Shown: positions 12,136 to 23,469 of the stretch, piece by piece | Layout of the letters: each line of letters starts with the position of its first letter | How positions within the stretch are numbered: position 1 is the first letter of the stretch | From: Acanthochlamys bracteata | Taxonomy: Eukaryota > Streptophyta > Magnoliopsida > Pandanales > Velloziaceae | Length of the DNA stretch: 64,000 bases | Assembly (NCBI GenBank): GCA_019914995.1 | Contig: CM034133.1 | Coordinates: forward strand, 5,518,001-5,582,000 | Direction: 5' to 3' | The notes under the pieces: generated by a model | Databases searched by the model: none | Told to the model about the DNA's origin: nothing | What the model saw: only the letters and a program-made list of their open reading frames with translations | Translations under genes and position numbers: made by a program

Positions 12136-13443
12136 GTTTGATCCCCAAAATTAGGACATACACACTGGTGTTCGCGTATTCAAGAAGAGACCTTAACGGA
12201 GCCAAAGTATGAGTGATTGGGTTGCTTAGGATTTTATCAGTCCGGATAGGGTTGAGTATTTAATTTGAGTTAAATATAATATATGTTTAAGTATTTAACT
12301 TCCGTTTTGGTTTAGATAGTAAAAATGGCATTTAAAATTTTGGAATGATTGGAATAAAGCCTAACTAGATGTCTCTTAGATACTTGAAACTTCATTTAGA
12401 CTCTAATTTGCGGAGATTGTTTAGTTATTGTTTGGATTTTGTTCAAGTTTGATTTCGCTGATTGTTATTGAACTTGATTATGTATATGTAACAGTTATAA
12501 GTTGATTTGGTTAAAGTATGTGATGTCCTTTAGCTATCCTTACAAAGAAGTCAATAATTATTTAGGAAAATAGCGTAATCCAGTGAAGCTTCTGATGAGT
12601 CCTTAGCCAATAAAATTGTCATGCATTCCTAAATATATACATCTGGTTTTTAGTTTTTGCCTATTCAAATCAATGATGTTCTCTTGATTTATTGCAGGCT
12701 TGCAGTAATAAGCACCATGGCAATCGTTCCAGGAGCCATTAGGTCAACACTCAATCTAAATGCCCCCCTATTCATCCCCACTGCAATTCAGCAAGTTGAA
12801 GATTTTTTTTCCAGATTGACGAGAATTAGTGAATACCTTTACTTTGTATCGTGAGCATTGGTTATGTTGTGTTCTTCAAACTACCTATAGTAGCAACAAA
12901 AAAATTGTAAAATGAAAACATATATCTAATGTAATTAGATGAAGATTAAACCTTGGTGACTTCTATTATTTCAAATCTTCAATATAGTAACATCTTTTAT
13001 TAGGTGTTTGTAAAAGTTGTATTCTATGTACAATAATCAATGTTTCTAATTACAATGAAAATGTTATCCATGTACATGTTATTAGGTTGTTATCGGTTAT
13101 CAATGTACAAATATTCAATTACAATGTTATAAATTTTCAATACATAATGTTATCAGCTCACATACAATGTTATTAGGCATATTGACCTTGTCTTTCAGAA
13201 AAGTTTGTTAGTTTCAGAGACACTTAAGTGAACATGTTTTGGACCACTTTATTGTAAACACTCAAAATGAAAAACATCCCACAACTTTGCCAAATTTGAT
13301 TTTCATCATCTTTTAAAAAATAATTGTTTGCAACATAGACTAATTTTATACAAACAATCTTCAAGTGTTACATTCTGTCTGGCAACCTGGAAGCATCCAG
13401 CACTCGTAACAACAGAAGATGATATCAATATTCTGTAGCATCT
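12136..13443. other. intergenic; possible exon relic at 12693-12854
   Basis: An exon-like stretch follows a good acceptor (TTTATTGCAG, ending 12692). It includes MAIVPGAIRSTLNLN but has no visible partner exons and no family I recognise. At 13020-13180 are loose, AT-rich tandem words (TACAATGTTAT type). Nothing else is supportable. Confidence 0.3.
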
Positions 13444-14862
13444 TGTTGCTATCGCAAGTGTACGAGCTGCAAAAGTAATACAATGATGAGAAAGGTATCG
13501 TTTCCACGAGGATTGATTAACTTATTAAGTACCGAAAATAACTAAATCCAGGATTATTTGAACAATCAATCTAAAAGAGTTAATGCTAAAACTAGAAAAA
13601 ACACAAAATAAGCTAAAACTAACATTCGTAAGATTTCAATGAATTAGGCACTAGGGCATTTGATTTCACCGTAACTAATCCAGTTCAACTCTGTACTCGT
13701 GCTATCGAAGTTTATAATCTTTATTGATAGTTGGAAAACCCTAATTTTTTTAATATACTTTCTCAAACTATACCAAAAATACTTTAATACAATAGCTCAC
13801 AATATCTCTATGTGAATTAACATATAACAAATCTCGTTAAGTTCTATAGTATCCTATATTAACTGTATCAACCATAAGAGTACATTTCTGTCTCTTATGC
13901 AATTCACGGCATTCATCACAAAGACTAATTCGTGCATCACATCTCTGTCTCAATACGAATCTCAAATCGATTGAGTATTGGCCAAATACTCAAAAGCATT
14001 AAGCACGGTAATAAATACTCAATAAATAATTATAAAACTTCAAATAGCATAAAATTAAGAATTAAATCATCATAGTTAGGGTACATCATAACCCCAGCAA
14101 GGAGAAATTTAGCTCATAGTTTTCAGATCTAACAAAACAAAGAGAAACATGAAAGATAGAACGAAAAAACCCTGAACAAAGAGTGGTGCGAGCGAACTGC
14201 CTTCTCTTTTCTTTGCTCCGTACTTCCGTCCTTCTTTCTCCCCGTTCTAGGAGCAAGAACTCTAGAAAGTAAACCCTAGATGAGCCGCCACTTCCTGCTA
14301 TCTCTCCCCCCTCCTTGGAAATCCGAAATTGGATATTTAAAACCATAAGATTTTTCTTTCCATAATTAGGTTGGTGCAGTCCAAGCTAATCCAAACTCTC
14401 TATCCACCCGTTTGTCTGCACCATTTTGGGATCTATTTGGCCTCTGAAAAATAAATTAAAATAATTAAATTAATGTCAATGTCTTATGTTTCCAACCATA
14501 TATCACACATATATTTAAAAATCGGGAAGGCCGTCAAGTGTATTCGTTTTAGAAACTGCGCCCATATTTCGGGTCTGATCGTATCTCAACTTCTTCTGTG
14601 AATATATATCAAATGGTTGCCCATAAAATTCTGAAATAATTCATGGACCAACTTGAATGTCTTGGCTTTTAATCCCAGTTGGCCGTTCACAAAATCTGCA
14701 TAGAAAAGTCAAACTTCCATAAAAAACTCTCAGACTGCACGGAATTGCTGAAAATTAAGAAAAATAAAGAATTAAGGTTCTTCTTTATTAGTTTCTCTAT
14801 ATAAAAAATAAGCATATATGATGTAAAAGTGCATGATATTATTTATATATTTGAGCACATCA
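13444..14862 (-). repeat. 3' LTR of the Athila-like element
   Basis: Plus-strand ends are TGTTGCTATCGC and GAGCACATCA, giving the TG...CA ends expected of an LTR. It aligns throughout with 18742-20110 and with the solo LTR beginning at 24866. On the minus strand it follows the purine tract AAGTGTGGGAGTATT. Confidence 0.9.
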
Positions 14863-14880
14863 AATACTCCCACACTTCAA
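14863..14880 (-). other. polypurine tract of the Athila-like element
   Basis: On the minus strand, GAAGTGTGGGAGTATT immediately precedes the 3' LTR start TGATGTGCTC. This is where plus-strand DNA synthesis is primed in gypsy elements. A similar tract (AAGTGTGGGGGTAG) occurs at about 17291-17304. Confidence 0.75.
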
Positions 14881-15228
14881 ATTTTGCTCACCCTCGAGCA
14901 ATAAAATAAATATTAATGTTTATGCAGCTTGGTTGGATTTCATAACACCATTATATTCATATCTGTCATTGAATGCATAACCCAAGAAAATTTTCCAAAT
15001 CGCAATCAACTATATTTTCTCGATCACACACACTTGTTCAGATGAAAGCAAATAATTAAGGCAAAAAGCAAAACTCATGAATATAAGTACTTAGATGGTC
15101 AACAAGCTCAAATATCTATTTTTTATCTCTTCGACTCTTGTAATCTCAGTATTGAAGTTTAAATCGAGCAAGTCAAACTAACTAGTATTTGAATTCCCCT
15201 TTTGTGTCCAGGACTTGGTCAAATATAT

Positions 15229-15256
15229 CATTATTATTATTATTATTATTATTTTT
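15229..15256 (+). repeat. (ATT)n microsatellite
   Basis: Simple ATT repeat of about nine units inside the Athila-like element interior. Confidence 0.9.
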
Positions 15257-15659
15257 TTATCACAGTCGATAGCTTTCACACTATCACGAAGGTAGTCCTC
15301 TACCTTGGTAGATTATGTCCTATATATTTGTTGTACATAGAGCCAAATTACTCAATGCTAACTTTCACACTTTCATGTAGGTAGCTTTTTTCGACTGGAC
15401 AAGCCTAACTAATGCAATGTCTTTTACGGAGATAATAGTTAGGAATAGAATTCTAGTATATAGTCAATGCTCAATATAACTTCTCAATCCAACATTACAT
15501 AACTTCAGATCTCAAAATGACAACAAGAGCAAATTATTTCTCTAAGCTACTCATGATCACAAGTTCAAGCTAACAAAATACCACATTCATCACTAGTTAG
15601 CATAAGAATTAATTTCAAGAGCTATGCATTTAGTCCATCTTTAAGAATTAACACTTGTT

Positions 15660-16870
15660 AGATATTCCTGCAGGATCAACTCAAGAGGGGAGGGGTGAAT
15701 TGAGTTAGTCTATAAAAATTTTCTTTAAGTTTGTAATCCTACTGGCAGAGAGTTGACAGCCGGCTGTGTCAATCTGTAACCTGCAGACAGAAGAGTTAGC
15801 GTGTTTACTGATAGAAGTAACAAAGATTAGTGCTCAGGATATTTAACGTGGTTCGGCAAAACCCTTTTGCCTACATCCACGGTCGCTCTATCACCAGAGC
15901 CAAAGCTTAACTAGACCTTTAATATGCTACAAATACACCTAGAGCGAAGTGCTCGTCAAACACACATACTCTCTACCGGGTTTCTTCGCCAAGACAACCC
16001 CTACCACCCTCCGGACACGCCTGTCCCCCGGCTGATTTGCTAGCACTATTACAAGGTCTAAAAAGCTTACACCAAGCTCAACCCGAAGCTTCTTTACCGG
16101 TGCATCCAAAGACCACCTTTACACCGTGAGTGACAAGTTGCAAGAAAATAAACAAGTATTGAGTGCGGGGATCTATCTCAAGAATGTTAAGTGTTTAGAC
16201 GGTGATTGGATGAGATGATCGGAGAGATTGTTTGAGATTTCTTGATATGATTTGCGATAAGATTTGTTTGTGTGGAGTAGTCAAGTTAAATGACCCGGCG
16301 GGGGAGTTTTTGTGTAGAGTGGTAGAGTTCTTGTATATCTCTGTTTTTGCTTGAGTTCTCTCTACTTCTGTTTTCTTTATGTTTTCTCCCTATTTTTCTC
16401 TATTTCTCCACCACGTTTCCTCATTGCTGTGACTCCCTTTTTATAGAGCATCTTTCCTGTGCAGGAGCCGTTGAGGAACGTTCTTTGTTGGCGCGATTCT
16501 TCCGCGTCGGACAAGGAATGGTGTTGTCCAGTGGTTCTTCAGCTGTGTTTGTGCAAGTCTTTGTTGCATTGAATGCGTTGAAGAAATTTGAATTTGCTGT
16601 CAACGGTTGAGTGCTTAATTCAGCCAAGCTTCTGTTTGAATTTCGGTGAGCTGATGAGTTGATATGGTATGTCCATAATAAATGCAGTGCAGGTTGACCG
16701 CTTGACTGATCAAGGACTTTGACTGCTTTCTTTCCTTTATTATTGAGCTTTCCTTTTGTGTGAAAGTGAAGATGATTCTAGCTCTTGAAAATCTTCTGTT
16801 TAAAGTCCTTCAGTCCGTTGTGAGTGCAGGTGATTTTTGAAGGCAAGGGAAACTTCGTTGCCGTTGAACA
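15660..16870. repeat. probable nested repeat inside the Athila-like element
   Basis: The block beginning near CTGCAGGATCAACTCAAGAG and containing AACGTGGTTCGGCAAAACCC and CTACATCCACGGTCGC has a distinct, more GC-rich composition. These words resemble dispersed plant repeat sequence I have seen in LTR-type elements. I cannot place its ends or find a target duplication. No real protein is evident; the ORFs at 16347-16627 overlap on both strands and look spurious. Confidence 0.35.
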
Positions 16871-16908
16871 TATAGGTCTGTCCCGAAACAGAGAAGTCTG
16901 CATATGCT

Positions 16909-17400
16909 TCAGTAGCCAAACAACTGACTGTAATGTGGCTGTTGCATCCTCTGTCCCGTATGTTGTTCTCTGTCCCGCTGAAGAGCAAACATAGCAGGTT
17001 CTTTGTTATTTAGCCGTGGCATCCTTTGTCCCGTATCTTTGTTCTCTGTCCCTTCAAGCGATCGAGTAGTAGGCCTGTGATGTGATGGGTGTGGCATCCT
17101 CTCCCGTGTCTTTGTCCTCCTGTCCATTATGTAGTAGCATAACAGTCTTATATAAATCATAGTTCTTAATTCTTTGTTATCATCAAAATTATCCTTGTAT
17201 TTCCAACAACACTCAAGACAGAAAATTTTCATAATAAGGGTGTACTCCAACCAACCAAGCAACAACAACATAATCATTACAAATATTTCTCTACCCCCAC
17301 ACTTGAAACTAATATTGTACTCAATGTGTATACCAAAAAAAAATATAAGTGAAGAGGAGAGGTTAGAAAGTGTCCCTAATTTTTGTGCTTGCTCACTCAA
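16909..17400 (-). pseudogene. minus-strand ORF of 163 codons with repeated C-terminus, unrecognised
   Basis: The ORF is open for 492 bp. Its C-terminal third repeats an ~80-90-bp unit encoding variants of GQRMPRLNNKEPAMF. The N-terminal half reads across the PPT-like tract near 17295, so it may not be a real protein. No homologous family comes to mind; possibly a chance ORF. Confidence 0.25.
16925..17130. repeat. about three diverged ~85-bp tandem units
   Basis: GCATCCTCTGTCCCGTAT, GCATCCTTTGTCCCGTAT and GCATCCTCTCCCGTGT recur with intervening TTCTCTGTCCC-type spacers. The units are diverged and lie in the 3' part of the Athila-like interior. Confidence 0.7.
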
Positions 17401-17519
17401 TATTTCTTATGCTTATGTCCACTTGTCATATTTCTCCCTGTCATTTGAAATTTATTAGAATTAAATACAAATCAAAACAGAAAACTAATTAAAAAAATCA
17501 AAATAAATAAAAAATTAAA

Positions 17520-17600
17520 TGATAAAAAACTTGGGTTGCCACCAAGAAGCGCTTTATTTATAGTTTATATCTTGACTTCTTTCCCTCTATGCCGGTTCAA
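17520..17600 (-). other. Athila-type post-gag segment
   Basis: On the minus strand, AAGCGCTTCTTGGTGGCAAC matches a sequence I associate with Athila-group elements downstream of their coding region. Finding it soon after gag suggests that the missing pol was removed precisely or never existed in this lineage. Confidence 0.4.
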
Positions 17601-17700
17601 GGAGGATGGTGTATTTTGAGTAGCCTACGAAAAGCTCTTCTAGACAACCCCATTCGTAAAGTGATGAAGCTTCCATGCAGTGTGCATGCTCGTTAATCTC

Positions 17701-18620
17701 TTAATTTTCAGTTTTGGATAAAATCTCTTTTAAGAACATTACATAACAAGGAATTTGATCCAGCACATCAGCGAAAGATAGGTTAACTTGCAACTTACTG
17801 AATACATCAAAATTTTCAGAAAATTGCTTATGCAATTGTTTCTTAAGGCGATGTTGCAGAAGAGGAATTGGTTGCATGAAACTTTTAGTTTGTGCTCGTG
17901 TTTGGTGCTGTGCACGTTTTGAACTTGCTTCCTTTGCTAATTCAGTTGAGTCTTCCAGTGGCTCCTTACTGTCCTCTTCAATTTCAGCCAGCAATGTTGA
18001 TGAAAAAAATTCCTTTTTGTCTAGTAATTCCCTGCTATCCACTTTAGTTTCAGTCGGCAACATTAATGAAGAAAAATCTTTTTGTTCTACTGATTCTCTG
18101 CAATTTGTATGCGGTATCTCCAACAGCTTCCCACTTTGAAATGTAATTGTCTGCACTTGTTTTGTATGATTTAGCTCAGTATTGTCCGGCAAAGAACATT
18201 ACTGTCTTTCAAATAGCAAGCTTGCCACTTCACCTATTTGAACTTCAAGGTTTCGGATAGAGGTAGCTTGATTTTGAAAAGTTGATTCTATTTTGGCCAT
18301 GAATTGGGCAAGGGCATCTTCAAGGGACATTTTTTCAACCATATTTTCATGATTACTCCACGAGAAATTCGGATATTTTTGCCATCCTGTACTGTATATA
18401 GTGGAGTATGAGTTATTCTGTTGCCAATTAAAGTTAAAGGCAAATTGAACCTCTTTGTAGGATATGGCGACAATGGATGTCCAACTTGGTAATCAACACT
18501 AGCATAGTTCCTATTATAGAATTCACACACTGGATTTAGATTTTGAATAGCATCATTTAGACATGCTAACTGTTTAGACAAAATCGCCATTTAAGCACTA
18601 AAGCGGAGATAGCATCCACT
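17701..18620 (-). pseudogene. Athila-type gag remnant
   Basis: Minus-strand frames contain, in order, PVCEFYNRNYASVDYQVGHP, then IYSTGWQKYPNFSWSNHEN (the Athila gag signature), QATSIRNLEVQIGEVASLL, and from 18192 LPDNTELNHTKQVQTITFQS with ENFDVFSKLQVNLSFADVLD. The frame shifts at about 18370 and 18280, and a stop lies near 18200. Gag would form the capsid around element RNA. Expected neighbours downstream (protease, RT) are missing. An acidic Glu/Ser-rich insert (about 17930-18090) looks like a low-complexity linker. Confidence 0.8.
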
Positions 18621-18717
18621 ACACGCACTAGATAGTGAACCTGAATGAAAGAAAACAAATAAAGTACAAAGTAAAACTAAAATTAATTGGAATCGATATT
18701 AATAAAAATTAAAATAA

Positions 18718-18735
18718 TTCCCGGCAACGGCGCCA
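18718..18735 (-). other. tRNA-Asp primer binding site
   Basis: The plus strand reads TTCCCGGCAACGGCGCCA, the 3' end of plant tRNA-Asp. The minus strand is therefore complementary to it, directly downstream of the 5' LTR (18742-20110). Athila/Tat elements use this primer. Confidence 0.85.
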
Positions 18736-18741
18736 AAAACT

Positions 18742-20110
18742 TGCTGCTATCGCAAGTGTAAGAGTCGCACAAGTAATACAATGATGAGAAAAGTATCGGT
18801 CCCACGAGAATTGATTAACTTATTAAGTACCAAAAATAACTAATTTCAGGATAATTTGAACAATCGATCTAAAAGAATTAATGCTAAAACTAGAGAAAAC
18901 AAAACAAGTTAAAACTAACACTCGTAAGATTTCAATGACTTAAGCGCTAGGGTATTTGATTTCACCGTAACTAATCCAATTCAACTCTATATTCGTGCTA
19001 TCGAAGTTTATAATCTTTATTGACAGTTGAAAATTCCTAATTTCTTCGATATACTTTCTCAAGCTATACAAAAAATACTTTAATGCCATAACTCACTATA
19101 TCTCTATGTGAATTACATACAATAAAGCCCGTTAAGTTCTATAGGATTCTATATTAACTACATGAACCATAAGGGTACATCTCTGTCTCCTTTGCGATTC
19201 ACGGTATTCATCACAAAGAGTAATTCATACATCACATCTCTGTCTCAATACGAATCTCAAATCGATTGAATATTGACCACATACTCAAAAGCATTAAGCA
19301 CGGTAATGAATACTCATTAAATAATTATAAAACTTCGAATAGCATAAAATTAAGAATTAAATCATCATAGTTAGGAGAAATTTAGCTCATAGTTTTCATA
19401 TCTAACAAAATAAAGAGAAACATGAAAGATAGAACAAAAGAATCCTAAACAAAGAGTGATGACGAGCGAACTACCATCCTTCTTTCTCCCCGTTCTAGGA
19501 GTAAGAAACCCAGAAAATAAACACTCGATGAGCTGCCACTTTCTGCTATCTCTCCCCCCTCCTTGAAATTCGAAATTAGGTATTTAAAATCATATGCGAT
19601 TTCTTTCTATAATTAGGTTGGTACAGTCCAATCTAATCCAAACTCTCTGTCCACCCGTTTGTCTGTATCATTTTGGGGTCTATTTGACCTCTGAAAAATA
19701 AATTAAAATAATTAAAATTAAGATCAATGTCTTATGTTTTCAACCATGTATCACACATATTATTTAAAAATCAGAAAGGCCGTCAAGTGTACTCTTTTTA
19801 GAAACTGCACACATGTTTCGGATCTACATCGTATCTCAACTTCTTCTGTGAATATATATCAAATGGTTGCCCATAAAATTCTGAAATAATTCATAGACCA
19901 ACTTGAATGTCTTAGCTTTTAATTCTAGTTGGCCGTTCACAAAATCTACACAAAAAAGTCAAACTTTCATAAAAACTCTCAGACTGCACGGAATTGCTGA
20001 AAATTAAGAAAAATAAAAAATTAAAGTTCTTCTTGATTAGTTTTTCTATATAAAAAATAAGCATATATGATGCAAGAGGCATGATGTTATGTACATATTT
20101 AAACACATCA
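18742..20110 (-). repeat. 5' LTR of the Athila-like element
   Basis: 1369 bp, plus-strand ends TGCTGCTATCGC and AAACACATCA, homologous to 13444-14862. Small indels and many substitutions separate the pair, so the insertion is not recent. The CATCT target duplication follows at 20111-20115. Confidence 0.9.
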
Positions 20111-20115
20111 CATCT

Positions 20116-21105
20116 ACTTAAACCGGGACTGTCTATGATGTTCACAACATCTAGTAGCACATGTTGAATACATCTGCATTACTACGAGACTTAAAAGCAA
20201 AATATAACAACATACAACACTCATCAAGCTCACCTGGTCTTTCCCCAACAATTTCTTCCATTACCAGTGCTGATCTAATTTCATTATTACAGACTTAAAA
20301 ACAAAGCAGAACAAATGAAACCAACACAAATAGAAAAAAATTAACCAAATACACCAAATCAACCAATACTAATACTGTCGTCGCTAGTAAATTGAAACGC
20401 AATTTTAACCAAGTCAACCGAAATTTCGAACAAGATAAAATTTCGGAATAAAAATTTTGAACCAGCTTTTTATCGTACTCAACACTAGAAAAGATCAAAA
20501 TTTTCTAACAAGTTATAAATTCAAGCAAAATCATTAACGAATTTAAGAGGAGATTAGAATGTGGGCGTCATCGTGCGAGCCTAAGATCCAATTTTGCTGT
20601 CATCCGCGCTCGAAAGAGAAGACCAGCAAATTAGACGACGAGCATATCTACTCTGATAGAGACAAGATTTCTCTGCTCTATAGATCTAACACGAGCAGAT
20701 CAGCTCAGTATAGTTGAAACGAGTAGATCGAAGACCGGAGGACGAGCTTATCAAAGACTCTTCGAGATCGATGACGTATAGTTCGACTCAGCAAAGTTGA
20801 GGACGAACATCTTTGGCAAATCGGGCGACGAGCTTTCTCTGCTCTTCAAGATCGAAGATGAAGCTGATTGGGAGACGAGTGGATTTTGCTCTACAGGAAA
20901 GAGAAGAAAACTTTCTCATCGGGAGAGAGAAATGTCGAGCCAACGTGTGAGCGCAACCACTTTTTTATCTCCCCCGCTCATCACGCACGTTCATGTCCAG
21001 ATGAAATCACAGACGTTGATTCAATCTCATACGTTTACAGTAAATCATGTGCATGGTGAGATGAGATATTCCTACATCTCATACATATATATATATATAT
21101 GAGCA
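20116..21105. other. no confident gene; possible 5' gene end at 20550-21060
   Basis: 20116-20520 shows nothing identifiable. From about 20550 the sequence becomes less AT-rich, with repeated GACGAGC / AGATCGA words and an open frame from 20797 (MRTNIFGKSGDELSLLFKIE). Two frames are open together, splice signals are unclear and no family is recognised, so I do not call a gene. Confidence 0.25.
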
Positions 21106-21462
21106 CTCTCTCTGTCATTTATGGCCGGAGTGATTTAGAAATTCAAAAATTCAATCTCTGTTATTATATATGAAGAACAAAGGATAGAAATCTCTTCACA
21201 AAATTTCATCTCAATTGGACTACAACTCGATCTCCATCCAGCCGCTTCATCAAAATGACAGAAATAATACAATATATATTTTTATTTTTGTCATTTTAAT
21301 CAAGTGACCAGATAGAGAAAAATTTGTTGTCCGATTGAGCTAAACTTTTGTGAACATATTTCTAACTATTATTGTTCAAATCCAACGGTGTAGATTAGAT
21401 TTAAAGATTACCTCGGCTATAAACCGAAAAGTGAGTGCATTTATTCCTCCACACACACACAC
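21106..21462. mobile_element. fold-back MITE copy A
   Basis: Left arm ATTCAAAAATTCAATCTCTG, then GACTACAACTCGATCTCCAT, is mirrored by a right arm with AGATAGAGAAAAATTTGTTG and CCAACGGTGTAGATTAGATT. A central GACAGAAATAATACAATATA / TTGTCATTTTAATCAAGTG lies at the axis. (CA)n/(TA)n tracts adjoin it. No coding capacity. Confidence 0.65.
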
Positions 21463-21472
21463 AGATAGATAT

Positions 21473-21474
<2 letters not shown>

Positions 21475-21514
<40 letters not shown>
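21475..21514. repeat. (TA)n microsatellite
   Basis: About 20 TA units between fold-back copies A and B, possibly the insertion site or tail of the MITEs. Confidence 0.9.
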
Positions 21515-21517
<3 letters not shown>

Positions 21518-21873
21518 TAGGGGCACCCTTTTCAATCTAAAATTCCAAATTCAATTTCTACCGTTAGATATAAAAAACTATTAGTAAAAAATATATTAAC
21601 AAAATTTCAAGTCAATCGGAATACAAATCAATTCCATCCGGCGTTTGATCAAATGATATAAATAATAAAATTTGATAAAAATGTTCTTTTTCTTTTTTAT
21701 GTCATTTTGATCAAGAGATTTGATGGAGATCAATTTATGATCCGATTGATTTAAAATTTTGTCGTCGTCTTTGTAACTCATAGTTTTGCATATCCAACGG
21801 TGGAGATTATATTTAAAATTTTTTATGCATATTTTTAGAAGAGGGTGTCCTAAGGTGCCTCTATCCCCACCTT
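21515..21873. mobile_element. fold-back MITE copy B, terminal repeats visible
   Basis: Ends ATAGGGGCACCCTTTT and GGTGCCTCTATCCCCACC are inverted repeats. The two arms (TTCTACCGTTAGATATAAAA and ATATCCAACGGTGGAGATTA) fold onto each other over most of the element. The axis is near ATGTTCTTTTTC. About 360 bp, flanked by TA-rich sequence. No ORF. Confidence 0.8.
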
Positions 21874-21889
21874 ATATATATATTATCTC

Positions 21890-22235
21890 GTAAGTGTATA
21901 TTAGTGAGGTTTCAACGGTACAAAGCTTCAAATGCGATCTCCACAGTTGGATATGAAGAGCTATAAGTTAGAAACATTGTGACAAATTTTCGGCTAAGCT
22001 AATAATGATTCAACCTTCATCCGACTTACTGATCAAGATGACAAACAAACAATCAGAATGTATACTGTCATCTTTTTTATCATGTTGATCATGAAGTCCA
22101 GTGAAGGTCAATTCGTAATCCAATTAAACTGAAAATTTGTCATCAATTTTGTAACTTATAGCTCTTCATAGAGATCACATTTGGAGCTATGCACCGCCAC
22201 AACGGCATTGATTTACACTTAATAAGTGATGTACA
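21890..22235. mobile_element. fold-back MITE copy C
   Basis: The left arm (GCGATCTCCACAGTTGGATA, GAAGAGCTATAAGTTAGAAA) is the reverse complement, with mismatches, of the right arm (GTAACTTATAGCTCTTCATA). The axis lies near 22060. Followed by a (CA)n(TA)n tract at 22243-22308. Confidence 0.8.
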
Positions 22236-22241
22236 TATATC

Positions 22242-22242
<1 letters not shown>

Positions 22243-22307
<65 letters not shown>

Positions 22308-22308
22308 G
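22243..22308. repeat. (CA)n(TA)n compound microsatellite
   Basis: A run of CA dinucleotides followed by TA dinucleotides between MITE copy C and the 22310 element. Confidence 0.95.
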
Positions 22309-22309
22309 G

Positions 22310-22775
22310 ATAGACACATGTTGTTTATTGTGCATTGTACACACGCTCGGAGCTAATTTTATAATTTCAGACTCGATTTTATAATTTTGGCCCACTTTGA
22401 AGGCGAACGCGTCATTACTATATATGGTTGTTTCATGGAGGTCGTATAAGATCAGAAAAGAGTCACATGTAGTCGCACTTCAATCACATTTGAATTTAAT
22501 ACAGTTATATTCAATTTGATTTTGTGCGACCTAGACCCGTGCAACTTAGTAAGACTTGCTTCAATCATACTTAAGTCGCACCAAGTTATAGTGGCTCGCA
22601 CTTTGTACTTGGGTACCGATCTCAAAATCAGGTTGTGATTTGAACTAATGTTTTTTAAATAAAATGCAACCACCTTACCATACATATTATTGATGCAATT
22701 GTCCTCGAAAAGTACCTAAATCATAAAATTGAGTCTGAAATTACAAAATTGAGTTGCGCACATGTGTACACCTTT
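22310..22775. mobile_element. second inverted-repeat MITE family
   Basis: Left TTTTATAATTTCAGACTCGA (about 22356) is mirrored at about 22720-22752 by AAAATTGAGTCTGAAATTAC. Outer GTACACACGCTCGG / GCGCACATGTGTAC also pair. The interior differs from the neighbouring fold-back family. Its insertion may have removed the left arm of copy D. Confidence 0.6.
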
Positions 22776-23046
22776 AAATTTGTTATCGGATGGTTCAAAT
22801 TTAGTCACATCGATTCAAAATAGAAATATATATTTTGTCAAATTTTATTATTTGTGTCATTATGATCAAGTGGCCAGATGTAGGTCGATTCGTAATTCGA
22901 TTTAGATAAAATTTTGCTATCATGTTACGGACTCTTAGTTGTTAATATCCAATGGTATAAATTGGATTTGGAGATTTTCACAGCCACAAACGACCGCGAA
23001 GTGGGATAGAGTGTGCATAAGGACTGCAGCACTTATATATATATAT
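22776..23046. mobile_element. fold-back MITE copy D, left arm truncated
   Basis: Shares the family centre (TTTGTGTCATTATGATCAAG) and right arm (TAATATCCAATGGTATAAAT), but most of the left arm is gone. It adjoins the 22310-22775 element and ends at a (TA)n tract. Confidence 0.6.
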
Positions 23047-23051
23047 TGGAG

Positions 23052-23455
23052 ATAGAGGTAGATCGTCCCTTATCCGCATATGGACGCAAATCGATCCAGT
23101 TCTACTAATAAAAAACTTCCAATGTGATTTTTATGTTGGATATGAAGAATTATTGATTGATAAAATGTTGACAAATTTTAACTCTATCGGATAACTTTAT
23201 CTGAATTTTTGATCAACATGACAAAAATAACATAATATATATGATTTAATTTTTTTCGTTTTTAGTCATATTGATCAAGAAAGTAGATGAAGATTGATTT
23301 GTAGTCCGATTGAGTTGAAGTTTGTCAATATTTTCACAACTCATAGTGATTTATATCCAACGGTAAATATCACAAATACAATTTTGTACCGATGGAATCG
23401 ATCAATATGCAAAGATGCACGCATACGAAACAATGTCACCTATCCCCCCCGTATA
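23052..23455. mobile_element. fold-back MITE copy E
   Basis: Left arm AATGTGATTTTTATGTTGGA and ATCTGAATTTTTGATCAACA, then right arm GTCATATTGATCAAGAAAG and TTATATCCAACGGTAAATAT. Edges are taken from the flanking TATATATA tracts. Confidence 0.65.
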
Positions 23456-23469
23456 TATACATGTATGAG

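Larger units (their letters stand above)
13444..20110 (-). mobile_element. complete Athila-like gypsy element, gag only (non-autonomous)
   Basis: Two LTRs (13444-14862; 18742-20110) flank an internal region and the whole is bracketed by the 5-bp duplication CATCT (13439-13443 and 20111-20115). On the minus strand a tRNA-Asp-type primer site (TGGCGCCGTTGCCGGGAA) adjoins the 5' LTR and a purine tract adjoins the 3' LTR. Gag has Athila-type motifs, but protease, RT, RNase H and integrase are absent. It is therefore a deletion derivative or a LARD-like element that would need proteins from a full relative. Confidence 0.9.

Noticed and set aside
4203..12139. TGTTT as target duplication of the second copia element
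   Set aside because: TGTTT occurs at both edges, but the LTR would then not end in CA and the word is common in T-rich DNA, so the match is not convincing.
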